Translations under genes and position numbers: made by a program
In this document: piece after piece, positions 23,378 through 32,471 of the stretch
How positions within the stretch are numbered: the first letter of the stretch is position 1
Layout: each line of letters begins with the position of its first letter
Assembly: GCF_029910095.1 (NCBI RefSeq)
Contig: NZ_CP094526.1
Span: 7,378,001-7,442,000, forward strand
Direction of reading: 5' to 3'
Length of the DNA stretch: 64,000 bases
Origin: Bradyrhizobium sp. ISRA464
GTDB lineage: Bacteria > Pseudomonadota > Alphaproteobacteria > Rhizobiales > Xanthobacteraceae
The notes under the pieces: model-generated
Database searches by the model: none
Told to the model about the DNA's origin: nothing
Seen by the model: the letters and a program-made list of their open reading frames with translations, nothing else

Positions 23378-24520
23378 ATGACTGAACGTATCCAGGAATT
23401 CCTGCGCAACCGCCGCAGCGAGGGCCTCGACACCGAGCCGTGCCTCGTCGTCGACCTCGAAGTCGTGCGCGACAACTATCAGAGCTTCGCCAAGGCGCTG
23501 CCGGACAGCCGCGTGTTCTACGCGGTGAAGGCGAACCCGGCGCCCGAGGTGCTGTCGCTGCTCGCCTCACTCGGCTCCTGCTTCGACACCGCCACCGTCG
23601 CGGAGATCGAGATGACGCTGGCCGCTGGTGCGACGCCGGACCGCATCTCCTATGGCAACACCATCAAGAAGGAGCGCGACATCGCGCGCGCCTTCGCGCT
23701 CGGCATTCGGCTGTTCGCGGTCGACTGCGCCGCCGAGGTCGAGAAGGTCGCTCGTGCCGCTCCCGGCGCCCGGGTGTTCTGCCGCATCCTCTATGACTGC
23801 GCCGGCGCCGAGTGGCCGCTGTCGCGCAAGTTCGGCTGCGATCCGGAGATGGCGGTGGAGGTGCTCGACCTCGCCAAGCGCCTCGGGCTCGATCCGTGCG
23901 GCATCTCGTTCCATGTCGGCTCGCAGCAGCGCAAGGTGAAGGCGTGGGACCGCGCGCTCGCCATGGCGTCGACCGTGTTTCGCGACTGCGCCGAGCGCGG
24001 CATCAACCTGACCATGGTCAACATGGGCGGCGGCTTCCCGACCAAGTATCTCAAGGACGTCCCCCCGGTCGTGCAGTACGGCCGGTCGATCTTCCGCGCG
24101 CTGCGCAAGCATTTCGGCAACCAGATCCCGGAGACGATCATCGAACCGGGCCGCGGCATGGTCGGCAATGCCGGCATCATCGAGACCGAGGTCGTGCTGA
24201 TCTCGCGGAAGAGCGACGAGGATGAGGTGCGCTGGGTCTATCTCGACATCGGCAAGTTCGGCGGTCTCGCCGAGACCATGGACGAATCGATCCGCTACGC
24301 CATCCGCACCTCGCATGACGGGGCGGACATGACGCCGTGCGTGCTCGCAGGTCCGACCTGCGATAGCGCCGACGTGCTGTACGAGAAGCTGCCGTATCCG
24401 CTCCCGGTGACGCTCGAGATCGGCGACAAGCTGCTGATCGAAGGCACCGGCGCCTATACGTCGACCTACTCGTCGGTGGCGTTCAACGGCATTCCGCCGC
24501 TGAAGACCTACCACATCTGA
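23378..24520 (+). CDS. speF: Ornithine decarboxylase, group IV PLP enzyme
   Basis: A 380-residue fold-type III PLP decarboxylase making putrescine. Lys51 (VFYAVKANP) forms the Schiff base. Other landmarks are SFHVGSQQRK, the phosphate-binding MVNMGGGFPTKY, EPGRGMVGNAG, and the catalytic Cys in AGPTCDSADVLYE. Cys-Asp-Ser after GPT favours ornithine/lysine over diaminopimelate enzymes. The ATG at 23378 follows GGAGAG; upstream is the structured leader. Downstream lie GNAT, RidA and homospermidine synthase genes, so putrescine made here can feed homospermidine synthesis. Confidence 0.93.
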   Translation: MTERIQEFLRNRRSEGLDTEPCLVVDLEVVRDNYQSFAKALPDSRVFYAVKANPAPEVLSLLASLGSCFDTATVAEIEMTLAAGATPDRISYGNTIKKERDIARAFALGIRLFAVDCAAEVEKVARAAPGARVFCRILYDCAGAEWPLSRKFGCDPEMAVEVLDLAKRLGLDPCGISFHVGSQQRKVKAWDRALAMASTVFRDCAERGINLTMVNMGGGFPTKYLKDVPPVVQYGRSIFRALRKHFGNQIPETIIEPGRGMVGNAGIIETEVVLISRKSDEDEVRWVYLDIGKFGGLAETMDESIRYAIRTSHDGADMTPCVLAGPTCDSADVLYEKLPYPLPVTLEIGDKLLIEGTGAYTSTYSSVAFNGIPPLKTYHI

Positions 24521-24648
24521 TCCGCCTCCTGTTCGAGGCCTGACGAACCGGGAGCCGGCCCGCCGGCTCCTTCCCTGACCATTTTCGAATCTCCGAACGA
24601 CGCTTGCCGCGGCGTACCCATGCCGTTGCAAGCGGGGACTGACGTGCC

Positions 24649-25260
24649 ATGACTGCAAAACGGAACACCCCCGTTGCCCTCATCCGGAATGCCGCTCCGT
24701 TCGCGATCCGTGCGGAGCGGGCATCGGACGTCGTCGCGCGCGAAGCGCTGCTGGATGCCTGCTTTGGCGAGAACCGCCATACGCGCACCTGCCAGCGCCT
24801 GCGTGACGGACGCGCGCCTGCCGCAGGCCTGAGCCTGTCGGCCGTGCGCCAGGACGGCCGGCTGGTTGGAACCGTGCGGTTGTGGCACGTCAGCGCGGGG
24901 GGCCGCAGCGCGCTGATGCTGGGGCCGCTGGCAGTTGACGACGACTGTCGCGGCCTCGGCGTCGGCGCTGCGCTGATGCAGCGCGCGCTGGCTGTCGCCA
25001 AGGCGCGCGGCCATGGCGCGGTGATCCTGCTCGGCGATGCCCCCTATTACGCCCGCTTCGGCTTCTCGACCGCCAAGACCGGCGCGCTCTCGCTGCCGGG
25101 CGCGTTCGAGCGCGAGCGGCTGCTCGCAATCGAGCTCGTTGACGGCGCCCTCGACGGCGCCTGGGGCATGATCACGCCGACCGGCGCGTTGCTGCCCAAG
25201 GCCAAGGCATCCCGCGCCCGCAACCGGGAGGCACCGCTCGCCGTGCCGCACGCGGCCTGA
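24649..25260 (+). CDS. GNAT-family N-acetyltransferase
   Basis: A 203-residue acetyltransferase. The acetyl-CoA loop is DDDCRGLGVGAALMQRAL, matching motif A (R/Q-x-x-G-x-G/A). Preceding strands read VGTVRLWHVSAGGRSALMLG, and GDAPYYARFGF follows, as in YhbS/PA-type GNATs. The start ATG at 24649 has no strong SD. It is 128 bp after speF; a role acetylating polyamines or their precursors is suggested only by context. Confidence 0.88.
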   Translation: MTAKRNTPVALIRNAAPFAIRAERASDVVAREALLDACFGENRHTRTCQRLRDGRAPAAGLSLSAVRQDGRLVGTVRLWHVSAGGRSALMLGPLAVDDDCRGLGVGAALMQRALAVAKARGHGAVILLGDAPYYARFGFSTAKTGALSLPGAFERERLLAIELVDGALDGAWGMITPTGALLPKAKASRARNREAPLAVPHAA

Positions 25261-25274
25261 GGAGCCCGGTCGCC

Positions 25275-25442
25275 ATGTCCGAGAACCTTCCCGCAACCGA
25301 TGTCGCGCGCCCGCGCCTGCGCAGCCTCGTCACCACGGTCATGCTGGTCCTGATTTCAGTCATGATCGTCAGGGACATCCTGGTGCGGCGCTGGGCCGCC
25401 ACGCCGCCGTCGCCACCCGACACCACGCAGCAGTCGCGCTGA
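25275..25442 (+). CDS. 55-residue single-pass membrane protein
   Basis: A short gene starting at ATG 25275, 14 bp after the GNAT stop, with GGAG just upstream. The product is MSENLPATDVARPRLRSLVT followed by a hydrophobic helix (VMLVLISVMIVRDILV), a basic RRW and a Pro/Thr-rich tail (PPSPPDTTQQSR). The polar N-terminus, one helix and the positive RR after it suggest a topology with the basic end in the cytoplasm. No family is recognised. Tight spacing and coding-like codon choice argue it is real. Confidence 0.65.
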   Translation: MSENLPATDVARPRLRSLVTTVMLVLISVMIVRDILVRRWAATPPSPPDTTQQSR

Positions 25443-25520
25443 ACTGGCCCCGGGGGTTGCGCGGGCGCGCAGATTGCCCGTAAACCCCGCGCCAAGCCCC
25501 CTTTCAGTCGAGGTCCGAAC

Positions 25521-25910
25521 ATGCCCCGTCGCCTGATTTCCACAGGGTCGCCCTTTGAAAAGACTGCCGGCTACAGCCGCGCCGTGGTCGACGGCGACTT
25601 CGCCTTCGTCGCCGGAACCACCGGCTACGACTACGCCACGATGACCATGCCCGATGATGTCACGAGCCAGTCACGCAACTGCTTCAAGACCATCGAGGCA
25701 GCCCTCAAGGAGGGCGGCTTCGCGATGGCCGACATCGTCCGCGCGACCTACTACCTCACCGACGTCAACGGCGCGGACGCCCATTTCGCGGTCTGCGGCG
25801 AGGTTCTCGGCGACATCCGCCCGGCGGCGACGCTGCTGATCGTCGCGGGGCTCCTGAAGCCCGAGATGAAGGTCGAGATCGAAGTCACCGCGAAGCGACG
25901 CAACCCCTGA
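25521..25910 (+). CDS. RidA family protein (enamine/imine deaminase fold)
   Basis: A 129-residue YjgF/YER057c/UK114-type protein. It has GSPFEKTAGYSRAVVDGDFA at the N-terminus, the core QSRNCFKTIEAALKEGGF, and DIVRATYYLTDVNGADAHF with the Arg that binds carboxylates in deaminating members. The C-terminal Glu of RidA is represented in VEIEVTAKRR. It may clear reactive enamines formed by PLP enzymes such as the nearby decarboxylase; that is inference. Confidence 0.9.
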   Translation: MPRRLISTGSPFEKTAGYSRAVVDGDFAFVAGTTGYDYATMTMPDDVTSQSRNCFKTIEAALKEGGFAMADIVRATYYLTDVNGADAHFAVCGEVLGDIRPAATLLIVAGLLKPEMKVEIEVTAKRRNP

Positions 25911-25947
25911 TTCACTCTACCCGCCGCTAGGCACTCTCCTGGAGAAA

Positions 25948-27393
25948 ATGATGAGCCCCTCCTCGCAGATCCACGCGAAAATTTCCGGCCCCATTGTCAT
26001 GATCGGCTTCGGCTCGATCGGCAAAGGCACCTTGCCTTTGATCGAGCGCCATTTCGACTATGACAAGTCGCGCATCACCGTGATCGATCCTAAGGACGAG
26101 GGCCGCAAGGCACATTGCGAGAAGCACAATGTAAGGTTCATCCAGCAGGCCCTGACCAAGGACAATTATCGCGACTTACTGACCCCGCTGCTCACTGAAG
26201 GCGGCGGCCAGGGTTTTTGCGTCAATCTCTCGGTCGATACCGGCTCTACCGACATCATGGAGCTCTGCAACGAACTTGGCGCTCTTTATATCGATACCGT
26301 CAACGAGCCCTGGCTCGGCTTCTATTTCGATTCTTCGAAGGGCCCGGAAGCCCGCTCCAACTACGCCCTTCGCGAAGTGACGCTGGCCGCCAAGAAGGCG
26401 CGCCCCGCGGGCTCGACGACGGCCGTCTCGTGCTGTGGCGCCAATCCCGGCATGGTCTCCTTTTTCGTCAAGCAGGCGCTACTCAATGTCGCCGCTGATC
26501 TGAAGCTCAATGCTCCCAAGCCGAAGACCAAAGCCGAATGGGCGGACTTGATGCGGCAAGCTGGTGTCAAGGGCATCCACATCGCCGAACGCGACACCCA
26601 GCGCTCCAAGTCGCCGAAAGAGCCGGACGTCTTCGTGAACACTTGGTCGGTGGAAGGTTTCCTGTCGGAAGGCGTCCAGCCGTCCGAACTCGGTTGGGGC
26701 ACCCATGAAAAATGGATGCCCGAGAATGCGCGTACCCACGAAGCTGGCTGCGGCGCCGCCATTTATCTGATGCAGCCCGGCGCCAACACGCGCGTGCGCA
26801 CTTGGTGCCCGACCCGCGGCGCGCAGTATGGCTTCCTCGTCACCCACAATGAATCGATCTCAATCTCCGACTACTTCACGGTGCGCGACGCATCGGGCAC
26901 GGTGATCTATCGGCCGACCTGCCACTATGCCTATCATCCGGCTGACGATGCCGTGCTGTCGCTGCATGAAATGTTCGGCCGCGCAACGAAGATGCAGGAA
27001 AAGCACCACATCCTCGATGAGAACGAAATCGTCGACGGCATCGACGAACTCGGCGTGCTGCTGTTCGGCCATGACAACAATGCCTACTGGTACGGCTCGC
27101 AGCTCTCCATCGAAGAGACCCGCAAACTCGCGCCCTATCAGAACGCCACCGGCCTGCAAGTGACCTCCGCCGTGCTCGGCGGCATGGTGTGGGCGCTGGA
27201 AAACCCGAACGAAGGCATCGTCGAAGCCGACGAGATGGATTTCGATCGTCTGCTGGAAATCCAGATGCCGTATCTCGGCCCTGTGAAGGGTTTCTACACC
27301 GACTGGACCCCGCTGACGGATCGTCCGGGACTGTTTCCGGAAGATATCGATACGAGCGATCCCTGGCAGTTCCGCAATGTTCTGGTGCGCTGA
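25948..27393 (+). CDS. hss: Homospermidine synthase
   Basis: A 481-residue NAD-dependent enzyme coupling two putrescines (or spermidine plus putrescine) to homospermidine, the main long polyamine of many rhizobia. The Rossmann motif VMIGFGSIGKGTLPLIERHF is at about residues 17-36. Further landmarks are DTVNEPWLGFYFD, CCGANPGMVSFFVKQAL and NPNEGIVEADEMDFDRLLEI. The ATG ATG at 25948/25951 follows CTGGAGA. It closes the polyamine cluster and ends at a hairpin terminator. Codon usage is slightly less GC-biased than its neighbours. Confidence 0.96.
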   Translation: MMSPSSQIHAKISGPIVMIGFGSIGKGTLPLIERHFDYDKSRITVIDPKDEGRKAHCEKHNVRFIQQALTKDNYRDLLTPLLTEGGGQGFCVNLSVDTGSTDIMELCNELGALYIDTVNEPWLGFYFDSSKGPEARSNYALREVTLAAKKARPAGSTTAVSCCGANPGMVSFFVKQALLNVAADLKLNAPKPKTKAEWADLMRQAGVKGIHIAERDTQRSKSPKEPDVFVNTWSVEGFLSEGVQPSELGWGTHEKWMPENARTHEAGCGAAIYLMQPGANTRVRTWCPTRGAQYGFLVTHNESISISDYFTVRDASGTVIYRPTCHYAYHPADDAVLSLHEMFGRATKMQEKHHILDENEIVDGIDELGVLLFGHDNNAYWYGSQLSIEETRKLAPYQNATGLQVTSAVLGGMVWALENPNEGIVEADEMDFDRLLEIQMPYLGPVKGFYTDWTPLTDRPGLFPEDIDTSDPWQFRNVLVR

Positions 27394-27418
27394 TCGCGAA
27401 GCGCAGTCGATCGATCAC

Positions 27419-27449
27419 AATGCCCGGCTTCGCGCCGGGCATTTTCTTT
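27419..27449 (+). terminator. Rho-independent terminator after hss
   Basis: AATGCCCGGC, short loop TTCG, CGCCGGGCATT, then TTCTTTT. It lies 26 bp after the hss stop on the coding strand. Confidence 0.88.
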
Positions 27450-27456
27450 TCATGAC

Positions 27457-28199
27457 CTATTTCGCCATGTAATCGAACGCCACACTGCCGAGACCGAGCG
27501 TCAGATCCGCCCGGTAGTGCAGCGCCGAGACCACCTCGCGCACCGGCAGGCGGGCGACATCGCAGAGCGCGTGGGGAAACAGGCCGAGCGCGGCCGGGCC
27601 GGTCCAGGCTTCCTTCAGCGTGATGTCCTCGAGGTAAAAGCGCACGAGCTCGCAGATCCGCGGGCTGCCGTCGACGTGCGGAATGATCTTGAGGATGAAG
27701 TTCGGGACCTTCATCGCGTCCAATAAAGTGTCGTGGTCGATCTTGCGATGCTTGTAGCCCATGGTCGCGGAGGCGCAGAGCACCGAGCCGTAATGCAGCG
27801 AGCCGACCAGCACGTCGCTTTCGACCTCGATCTTGGGCCGCGCCAGCTTCTTCGGAAATCCCCACAGCTCGCGCCCGCCGGCGATCGGGCCTTCGTCGTC
27901 GAGGTACATCGCGTGGGTGTAGGCGCCCTCCTCCCCCCTGAAGCGGACCGGGATCACCTGCCCGGTTTCGGTATAGTCGCCGAAGCCGGTCGAGTCGGGC
28001 ATGCGGATGAATTCGTACTTCACCACCGGCTCCGCAACCTCGAGCGGCTCCGGCACGATGGCCGCGAGCGCCTCCGGATCGGTCTTGTAGGTGATGATGA
28101 AATATTCGCGGTCGAAGAACCGGTAGGGCCCCGGCGGGAACGACGGGTTGTGGTGAGCGGCATCGAATAGGCGTTGCGCCTGACGTCCTCGATCTTCAT
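27457..28199 (-). pseudogene. adc: Acetoacetate decarboxylase gene broken by a +2 nt frameshift
   Basis: Joined, the two frames encode a normal acetoacetate decarboxylase of about 246 residues. The N-terminus [16 protein letters not shown] (from ATG 28199) is in one frame. The rest, [20 protein letters not shown] through [13 protein letters not shown] (with the Schiff-base Lys) to [12 protein letters not shown], is in another. The break is near 28150, where CTCACCACAACCCG has two bases more than CTCACCAACCCG. An internal ATG at 28056 could start a truncated product lacking the N-terminal strand. It may be a real lesion or an assembly error. Confidence 0.85.
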
Positions 28200-28321
28200 G
28201 GAATGCCCCATCTGGCGTTGCTGTGACGCCGGATTATGGGGCGGGCGAACGGCCGAGGCGAGACCGGAAAATCGGCATCGATCGTCAAATGCGCGTCACA
28301 ATGCGCGGGCTCGCGAGCGGC

Positions 28322-28654
28322 CTATTTCTGCTTGATCGGCGGCGCGGTCTTCTCTGCGGGCGCCGGCGGCAGCACCGGCTTGGCGCCCTCCTTCTGCGCG
28401 TTAGGGTCCGGATGTGCCGGCTGCGGCGCCGGCGTGGTCGGACGCTCGCCACCGGGCTTCGATTCCGCCGGCGGCGCGGTCTTCTGTGGCTCCGGCGAAG
28501 GCTTCAGCGGTTGTGTCGCCTGCGCCATGTGCTCGGGAGCGGTCGCGTAGATCTCGCGCAGCGAAAGGCCCGATATCGCGACGCCTGCCGCCACCAGCCC
28601 GGCGGCGATCAGCATGTCCTTGCGCAACGTTCGCCTGGTATGATCCGCAGCCAT
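28322..28654 (-). CDS. Small membrane-anchored Pro-rich protein, unknown
   Basis: A 110-residue protein: a short basic N-terminus (HTRRTLRKDM), one helix (LIAAGLVAAGVAISGLSL), then a Pro/Ala/Lys-rich tail (KPSPEPQKTAPPAESKP) likely extending into the periplasm. The start at 28654 is the more internal of two in-frame candidates (28678 is the other). No enzymatic motif is visible. Confidence 0.6.
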   Translation of the reverse strand: MAADHTRRTLRKDMLIAAGLVAAGVAISGLSLREIYATAPEHMAQATQPLKPSPEPQKTAPPAESKPGGERPTTPAPQPAHPDPNAQKEGAKPVLPPAPAEKTAPPIKQK

Positions 28655-28730
28655 CTCGTCAACTCGCGACTTGTACACGACGTCAACGATCCTGCTACGG
28701 CATGGTTCCGTGGCGTCAGACCCCTGGAAC

Positions 28731-29447
28731 TCAGTCCGCAGTGTTGCTTTCCCAGGTCGCGTGACGCACGCCGGGCTGACGTTCGAGATCGGCGACGACG
28801 GTATTCAACTCGCTCGGATCGATCGCTGTCGAGACCAGCGTCGCAACGATCTCCAGAAGTCCGTCACTGACCTCGACCACGGCAACGTCGGCGACCGGAT
28901 AGCTCGCCGCTTCGAGCTTCTCCACCAGGCGGTCGCGCATCGCGGGCAGCGCCTCCGTGGTCACCGCGACCTTGACGTAATAGGTCGCCTCCGAGGCCTT
29001 CTCGTCGAGCGGGATGCGGTTGATGGCATTGACGAGCGGACGCAGCAGCGTGTTGCCGGCGATCACGAAGACGGTCAGCGCCACCGCCTGCGCGACCAGG
29101 TCGGCACCGGCGCAGGAGCCGACCGCGGCCGAGGACCACAGCGTCGCCGCAGTGTTGAGGCCGCGCACGTCCATGCCCTGCTTCATGATGACGCCGGCGC
29201 CGAGGAAGCCGATGCCCGACACGACATAGGCGATCACCCGCACCGCGCCGTCGGCACCCGCGAGGTGCATCGCGAGGTCAACGAAGGCGGCAGCGCCGAC
29301 CGCGACCAGCACATTGGTGCGCAGGCCCGCGGTACGCTGCCGGTACTGCCGCTCCGCCCCGATCAGCGTGCCGAGCACGAAGGCAGAAGCCAGACTGATC
29401 AGGGTGTCGATGAAGTCGGCGGTCTGAAACGTCGCAAGAAATCGCAT
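28731..29447 (-). CDS. MgtC/SapB family protein
   Basis: A 238-residue inner-membrane protein. The N-terminal MgtC domain has about five helices with the signatures LASAFVLGTLIGAERQYRQR, GLRTNVLVAVGAAAFVDL and GIGFLGAGVIMKQGMDVRGL. This is followed by NTAATLWSSAAVGSCAGADL. A soluble C-terminal region of about 85 residues resembles an ACT-like fold (YYVKVAVTTEALPAMRDRLV). MgtC proteins help growth at low Mg2+ and modulate ATP synthase in other bacteria; the role here is unknown. Confidence 0.93.
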   Translation of the reverse strand: MRFLATFQTADFIDTLISLASAFVLGTLIGAERQYRQRTAGLRTNVLVAVGAAAFVDLAMHLAGADGAVRVIAYVVSGIGFLGAGVIMKQGMDVRGLNTAATLWSSAAVGSCAGADLVAQAVALTVFVIAGNTLLRPLVNAINRIPLDEKASEATYYVKVAVTTEALPAMRDRLVEKLEAASYPVADVAVVEVSDGLLEIVATLVSTAIDPSELNTVVADLERQPGVRHATWESNTAD

Positions 29448-29477
29448 GGCACCTGCCCGGCTGGATGCCGCGATCTC

Positions 29478-30494
29478 TTACATTTCCAGAATGCCCGCGT
29501 CACCATCTTCCGCGCCGAAGGCGAGCAGCGTGCCCTTGGCATTCCACGCCAGCCCCGAGACCGCCGCGCCGCCGTTCCTCCGCACCAGGATCTCGGCGCC
29601 GTCCTCGAGCCGGACCATCAGCACCGTGCCGTCGCTGTAGCCGACCGCCATGATGTCGTTCTTCGGATGGCAGGCGACCACAGCAACCCGCGCCGGCATC
29701 GGCGCCAGCATCGCCGGCTCCTTGCCCATCGGGCCGTCCTTGCTGGTGAACGGCCAGACGATCACGGTATCGGCGCCCGAGGTCGCGAGCCCCTTGCCGC
29801 CGGCGCTCCATGACATCGAGCGCACGCGGCCGGGATAGCCGCTCATCCGCATGTGCCTGTTGTCGGCGAGCCGCCAGCCATGCAGCGCGGGCTCGTGCAT
29901 TGCCGTGACAAGGAATTTGTTGTCCGGGCTGAAGGTGACGGCGAGGTGCGAGCCGGCCCATTCTAGGAATTCCGGATTGGCGGCCATGTTGGGAAACCAC
30001 AGCGTCACGCCGCCGTAATGCGCGATCGCGAGCCGCAGCCCCTTCGGCGCGAAGGCGAGCCCGCCGACCGTCGACGGCACCTCAAAGCTCTTGTCCTCGC
30101 CCTTGAGGCTGCGGACGAAGGCGGTCTTGCCCGCCGACCACGCCACCGTGCCGTCGGTATGCAGCGCCACGTTGTCGATCCAGCGCCGCTTGGCGTCGGT
30201 CGCGATCGTCGAGGTCTCGCCCTTCGCGTCTGTTACGATCAGCTTGCCGTCGTCACCGCCGGTAACGAGCCGCTTGCCGTCTGACGCCGCGCACAGGATG
30301 GCGCCGAAATGCGTCTGCACGCGGGTGATCTCGCCATCGGCGGTCGCGATCGCCACGCTTTCTTCCGCGCCGACGAAGAACGCGCGGTCGCCGAGGAAAT
30401 GCACCGAACCGACGGCCGCGCCGAGCGGGAGCAGCTTGACGCGGTCGGTGATCGAAACGATGGAGGGCCCGTCGGGCGCGTCGAAATCGCTCAT
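29478..30494 (-). CDS. WD40 repeat protein, distal gene of the zinc operon
   Basis: A 338-residue beta-propeller. Repeats read AAVGSVHFLGDRAFFVGAEE, AILCAASDGKRLVTGGDDGK, AWSAGKTAFVRSLKGEDKSF, AVTFSPDNKFLVTAMHEPAL, SMSWSAGGKGLATSGADTVI and GLAWNAKGTLLAFGAEDGDA, giving about seven blades. There is no signal peptide. Its ATG (30494-30492) overlaps the CobW stop as TGATG, so translation is coupled to that metal GTPase. A scaffold or zinc-client role is inferred from context alone. Confidence 0.88.
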   Translation of the reverse strand: MSDFDAPDGPSIVSITDRVKLLPLGAAVGSVHFLGDRAFFVGAEESVAIATADGEITRVQTHFGAILCAASDGKRLVTGGDDGKLIVTDAKGETSTIATDAKRRWIDNVALHTDGTVAWSAGKTAFVRSLKGEDKSFEVPSTVGGLAFAPKGLRLAIAHYGGVTLWFPNMAANPEFLEWAGSHLAVTFSPDNKFLVTAMHEPALHGWRLADNRHMRMSGYPGRVRSMSWSAGGKGLATSGADTVIVWPFTSKDGPMGKEPAMLAPMPARVAVVACHPKNDIMAVGYSDGTVLMVRLEDGAEILVRRNGGAAVSGLAWNAKGTLLAFGAEDGDAGILEM

Positions 30495-31540
30495 CACGTG
30501 GTGATGCACTGCTCGAAGCCGTCGCGGATCGCCTGTTCGGGCAGATCGCGACCGATGAACACGACCCGGCTTTCGCGCTTCTCGCCGTCCTTCCATTTCC
30601 GCTGGTGATCGCCCTCCAACATCATGTGGACGCCCTGGAAGACGTAGCGGTCGTCATCACCGGTGAAAGCGAGGATGCCCTTCGAGCGCAGGATCTTCTG
30701 GCCCTCGGTGGCGACGAGCTGCTGCAGCCACGGCATGAACTTGGTCGGATCGAGCGGCTTCTCGGAGCGCAGCGACAGCGAGTGCATGTCCTCGTCGTGA
30801 TAGTGCTTCAGCCTGCCATGGTCGTGATCATGATGGTGGTGATGATCATGGTCGTGATGGTGATGATCGTGATCGTGATCGTCGTCGGCCTCGAGGAAGT
30901 CCGGCTCGATCTCCAGGATGCGGTCGAGATCGAATGCGCCGCGCTCCAGCACATCGGTCAGCCCCACCTGGCAACGCTCGGTGCGGTGCAGCTTGGCATA
31001 GGGGTTGATGCCGCGGATGCGGGCCTCGACCTCGGCGAGTTCGGGCTTCGAGACCAGATCGGTCTTGTTCAGCACGATGACATCGGCGAAGGCGATCTGG
31101 TTCTTGGCCTCGGGCGCGTCCTTCAGGCGATCGCTCAGCCATTTGGCATCGGCTACCGTCACGACGGCATCGAGCCGGGCATTCTTCTGCACGTCCTCGT
31201 CGACGAAGAAGGTCTGCGCGACCGGCGCCGGATCGGCAAGCCCCGTGGTCTCGACGATGATGGCGTCGAACTTGCCCTTGCGCTTCATCAACCCGTCCAT
31301 GATGCGGACGAGGTCGCCGCGCACGGTGCAGCAGACGCAGCCATTGTTCATCTCGAACACTTCTTCGTCGGCGCCGATGATGAGGTCGTTGTCGATGCCG
31401 ATCTCACCGAATTCGTTGACGATCACGGCGTATTTCTTGCCGTGGTTCTCCGACAGGATGCGGTTCAAAAGCGTGGTCTTCCCGGCGCCGAGATAGCCCG
31501 TCAGCACGGTCACAGGAATCTTTTGCGATGCTTCAGCCAT
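30494..31540 (-). CDS. COG0523 (CobW/ZigA-like) GTP-binding metallochaperone
   Basis: A 348-residue G3E-family GTPase. The Walker A motif is VLTGYLGAGKTTLLNRIL. The metal-binding CXCC motif is in NNGCVCCTVRGDL, and the guanine-recognition motif is in VLNKTDL. A His/Asp-rich insert at about residues 215-240 (DDDHDHDHHHHDHDHHHHHD) follows the GTPase domain, and the CobW C-terminal domain ends SRVVFIGRDLPEQAIRDGFE. COG0523 proteins in Zur regulons are thought to deliver Zn to key enzymes during zinc shortage. It lies 53 bp after the substrate-binding protein gene. Confidence 0.95.
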   Translation of the reverse strand: MAEASQKIPVTVLTGYLGAGKTTLLNRILSENHGKKYAVIVNEFGEIGIDNDLIIGADEEVFEMNNGCVCCTVRGDLVRIMDGLMKRKGKFDAIIVETTGLADPAPVAQTFFVDEDVQKNARLDAVVTVADAKWLSDRLKDAPEAKNQIAFADVIVLNKTDLVSKPELAEVEARIRGINPYAKLHRTERCQVGLTDVLERGAFDLDRILEIEPDFLEADDDHDHDHHHHDHDHHHHHDHDHGRLKHYHDEDMHSLSLRSEKPLDPTKFMPWLQQLVATEGQKILRSKGILAFTGDDDRYVFQGVHMMLEGDHQRKWKDGEKRESRVVFIGRDLPEQAIRDGFEQCITT

Positions 31541-31593
31541 AACAACTCCGAGGAACTTGAAAGGCGCTCAACCCAGGCAGGGAGGCCCCTGCC

Positions 31594-32466
31594 CTAGTCG
31601 GCGAGCGCGCTGGTCAGGGCCTTTATATTGTGCCTGACCATGTCAATGTAAGTGGGGGCGTCGCCGTTTTCGCCCGTCAGACTGTCGGAGTAAAGGGTCC
31701 CGCCGATCCTGGCGCCGGTCTCGGCGGCGATCTGCCGGATCAGGCGCGGATCGCTGATATTTTCGAGAAAAACTGCCGGAATTTTCGCAACCTTGATCTG
31801 GGCGATGATAGCGGCGATATCGCGCGCGCTGGGCTCGGCATCCGTGGAGACGCTGAGCGGCGAGAAAAATGTGACCCCGTAGGTGTCGGCGAAATAGCCG
31901 AAGGCGTCGTGGGTGGAGATCACCTTGCGCCGCTCCTGCGGTATCTTCTCCACCGCCTCGCGCACCTCACGGTCGAGTGCCTCCAGCTTGGCCAGATAGG
32001 CGTCGGCATTGGCCTTGAAGACGTCGGCCTGGTCGGGGGCCACGGCGATCAGCCCGTCGCGGATATTGATGACATAGATCTTCGCGTTGGCCACCGATTG
32101 CCAGGCATGCGAATCGTCATGGCCGCCCATCTTCCGCGGCATGATGCCCTTGGTCGCCACCGTGATCGGCGCCTTGCTGCCGGAAGCCTGCAGCAACCGC
32201 GGCAGCCAGCCCTCGAAGCCGAGGCCGTTGATGACCAGGAGGCGGGCGTCGGCGACCTTCTTCGCGTCCGCGGGCGTCGGCGCGTAGACATGCGGGTCGC
32301 CGTCGGGCCCGACGAGTGCAATGACATTGACGCGGTCACCTCCGACATTCCGGACCATGTCGGCAAGGATCGAGAAGCTCGCAACGACGTTGATGCGTCC
32401 CTCGGCGCGCGCCGCACCGCTCGCCAGCACCAGTGCCAGACCGATCATCCCCACCAACTTGCGCAT
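31594..32466 (-). CDS. znuA: Zinc ABC transporter, periplasmic substrate-binding protein
   Basis: A 290-residue cluster A-I metal-binding protein with signal peptide MRKLVGMIGLALVLASGAARA. Likely ligands are His in GDPHVYAPTPAD, His in the STHDAFGYF motif and an acidic residue near YSDSLTG. A short His segment (GGHDDSHAW) occupies the loop that is long in classical ZnuA. Zinc over manganese is inferred from the Zur-like box and the CobW neighbour. The ATG at 32466 is 5 nt after the permease stop; the longer open frame upstream lies inside the permease gene. Confidence 0.92.
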   Translation of the reverse strand: MRKLVGMIGLALVLASGAARAEGRINVVASFSILADMVRNVGGDRVNVIALVGPDGDPHVYAPTPADAKKVADARLLVINGLGFEGWLPRLLQASGSKAPITVATKGIMPRKMGGHDDSHAWQSVANAKIYVINIRDGLIAVAPDQADVFKANADAYLAKLEALDREVREAVEKIPQERRKVISTHDAFGYFADTYGVTFFSPLSVSTDAEPSARDIAAIIAQIKVAKIPAVFLENISDPRLIRQIAAETGARIGGTLYSDSLTGENGDAPTYIDMVRHNIKALTSALAD

Positions 32467-32471
32467 CGCCG

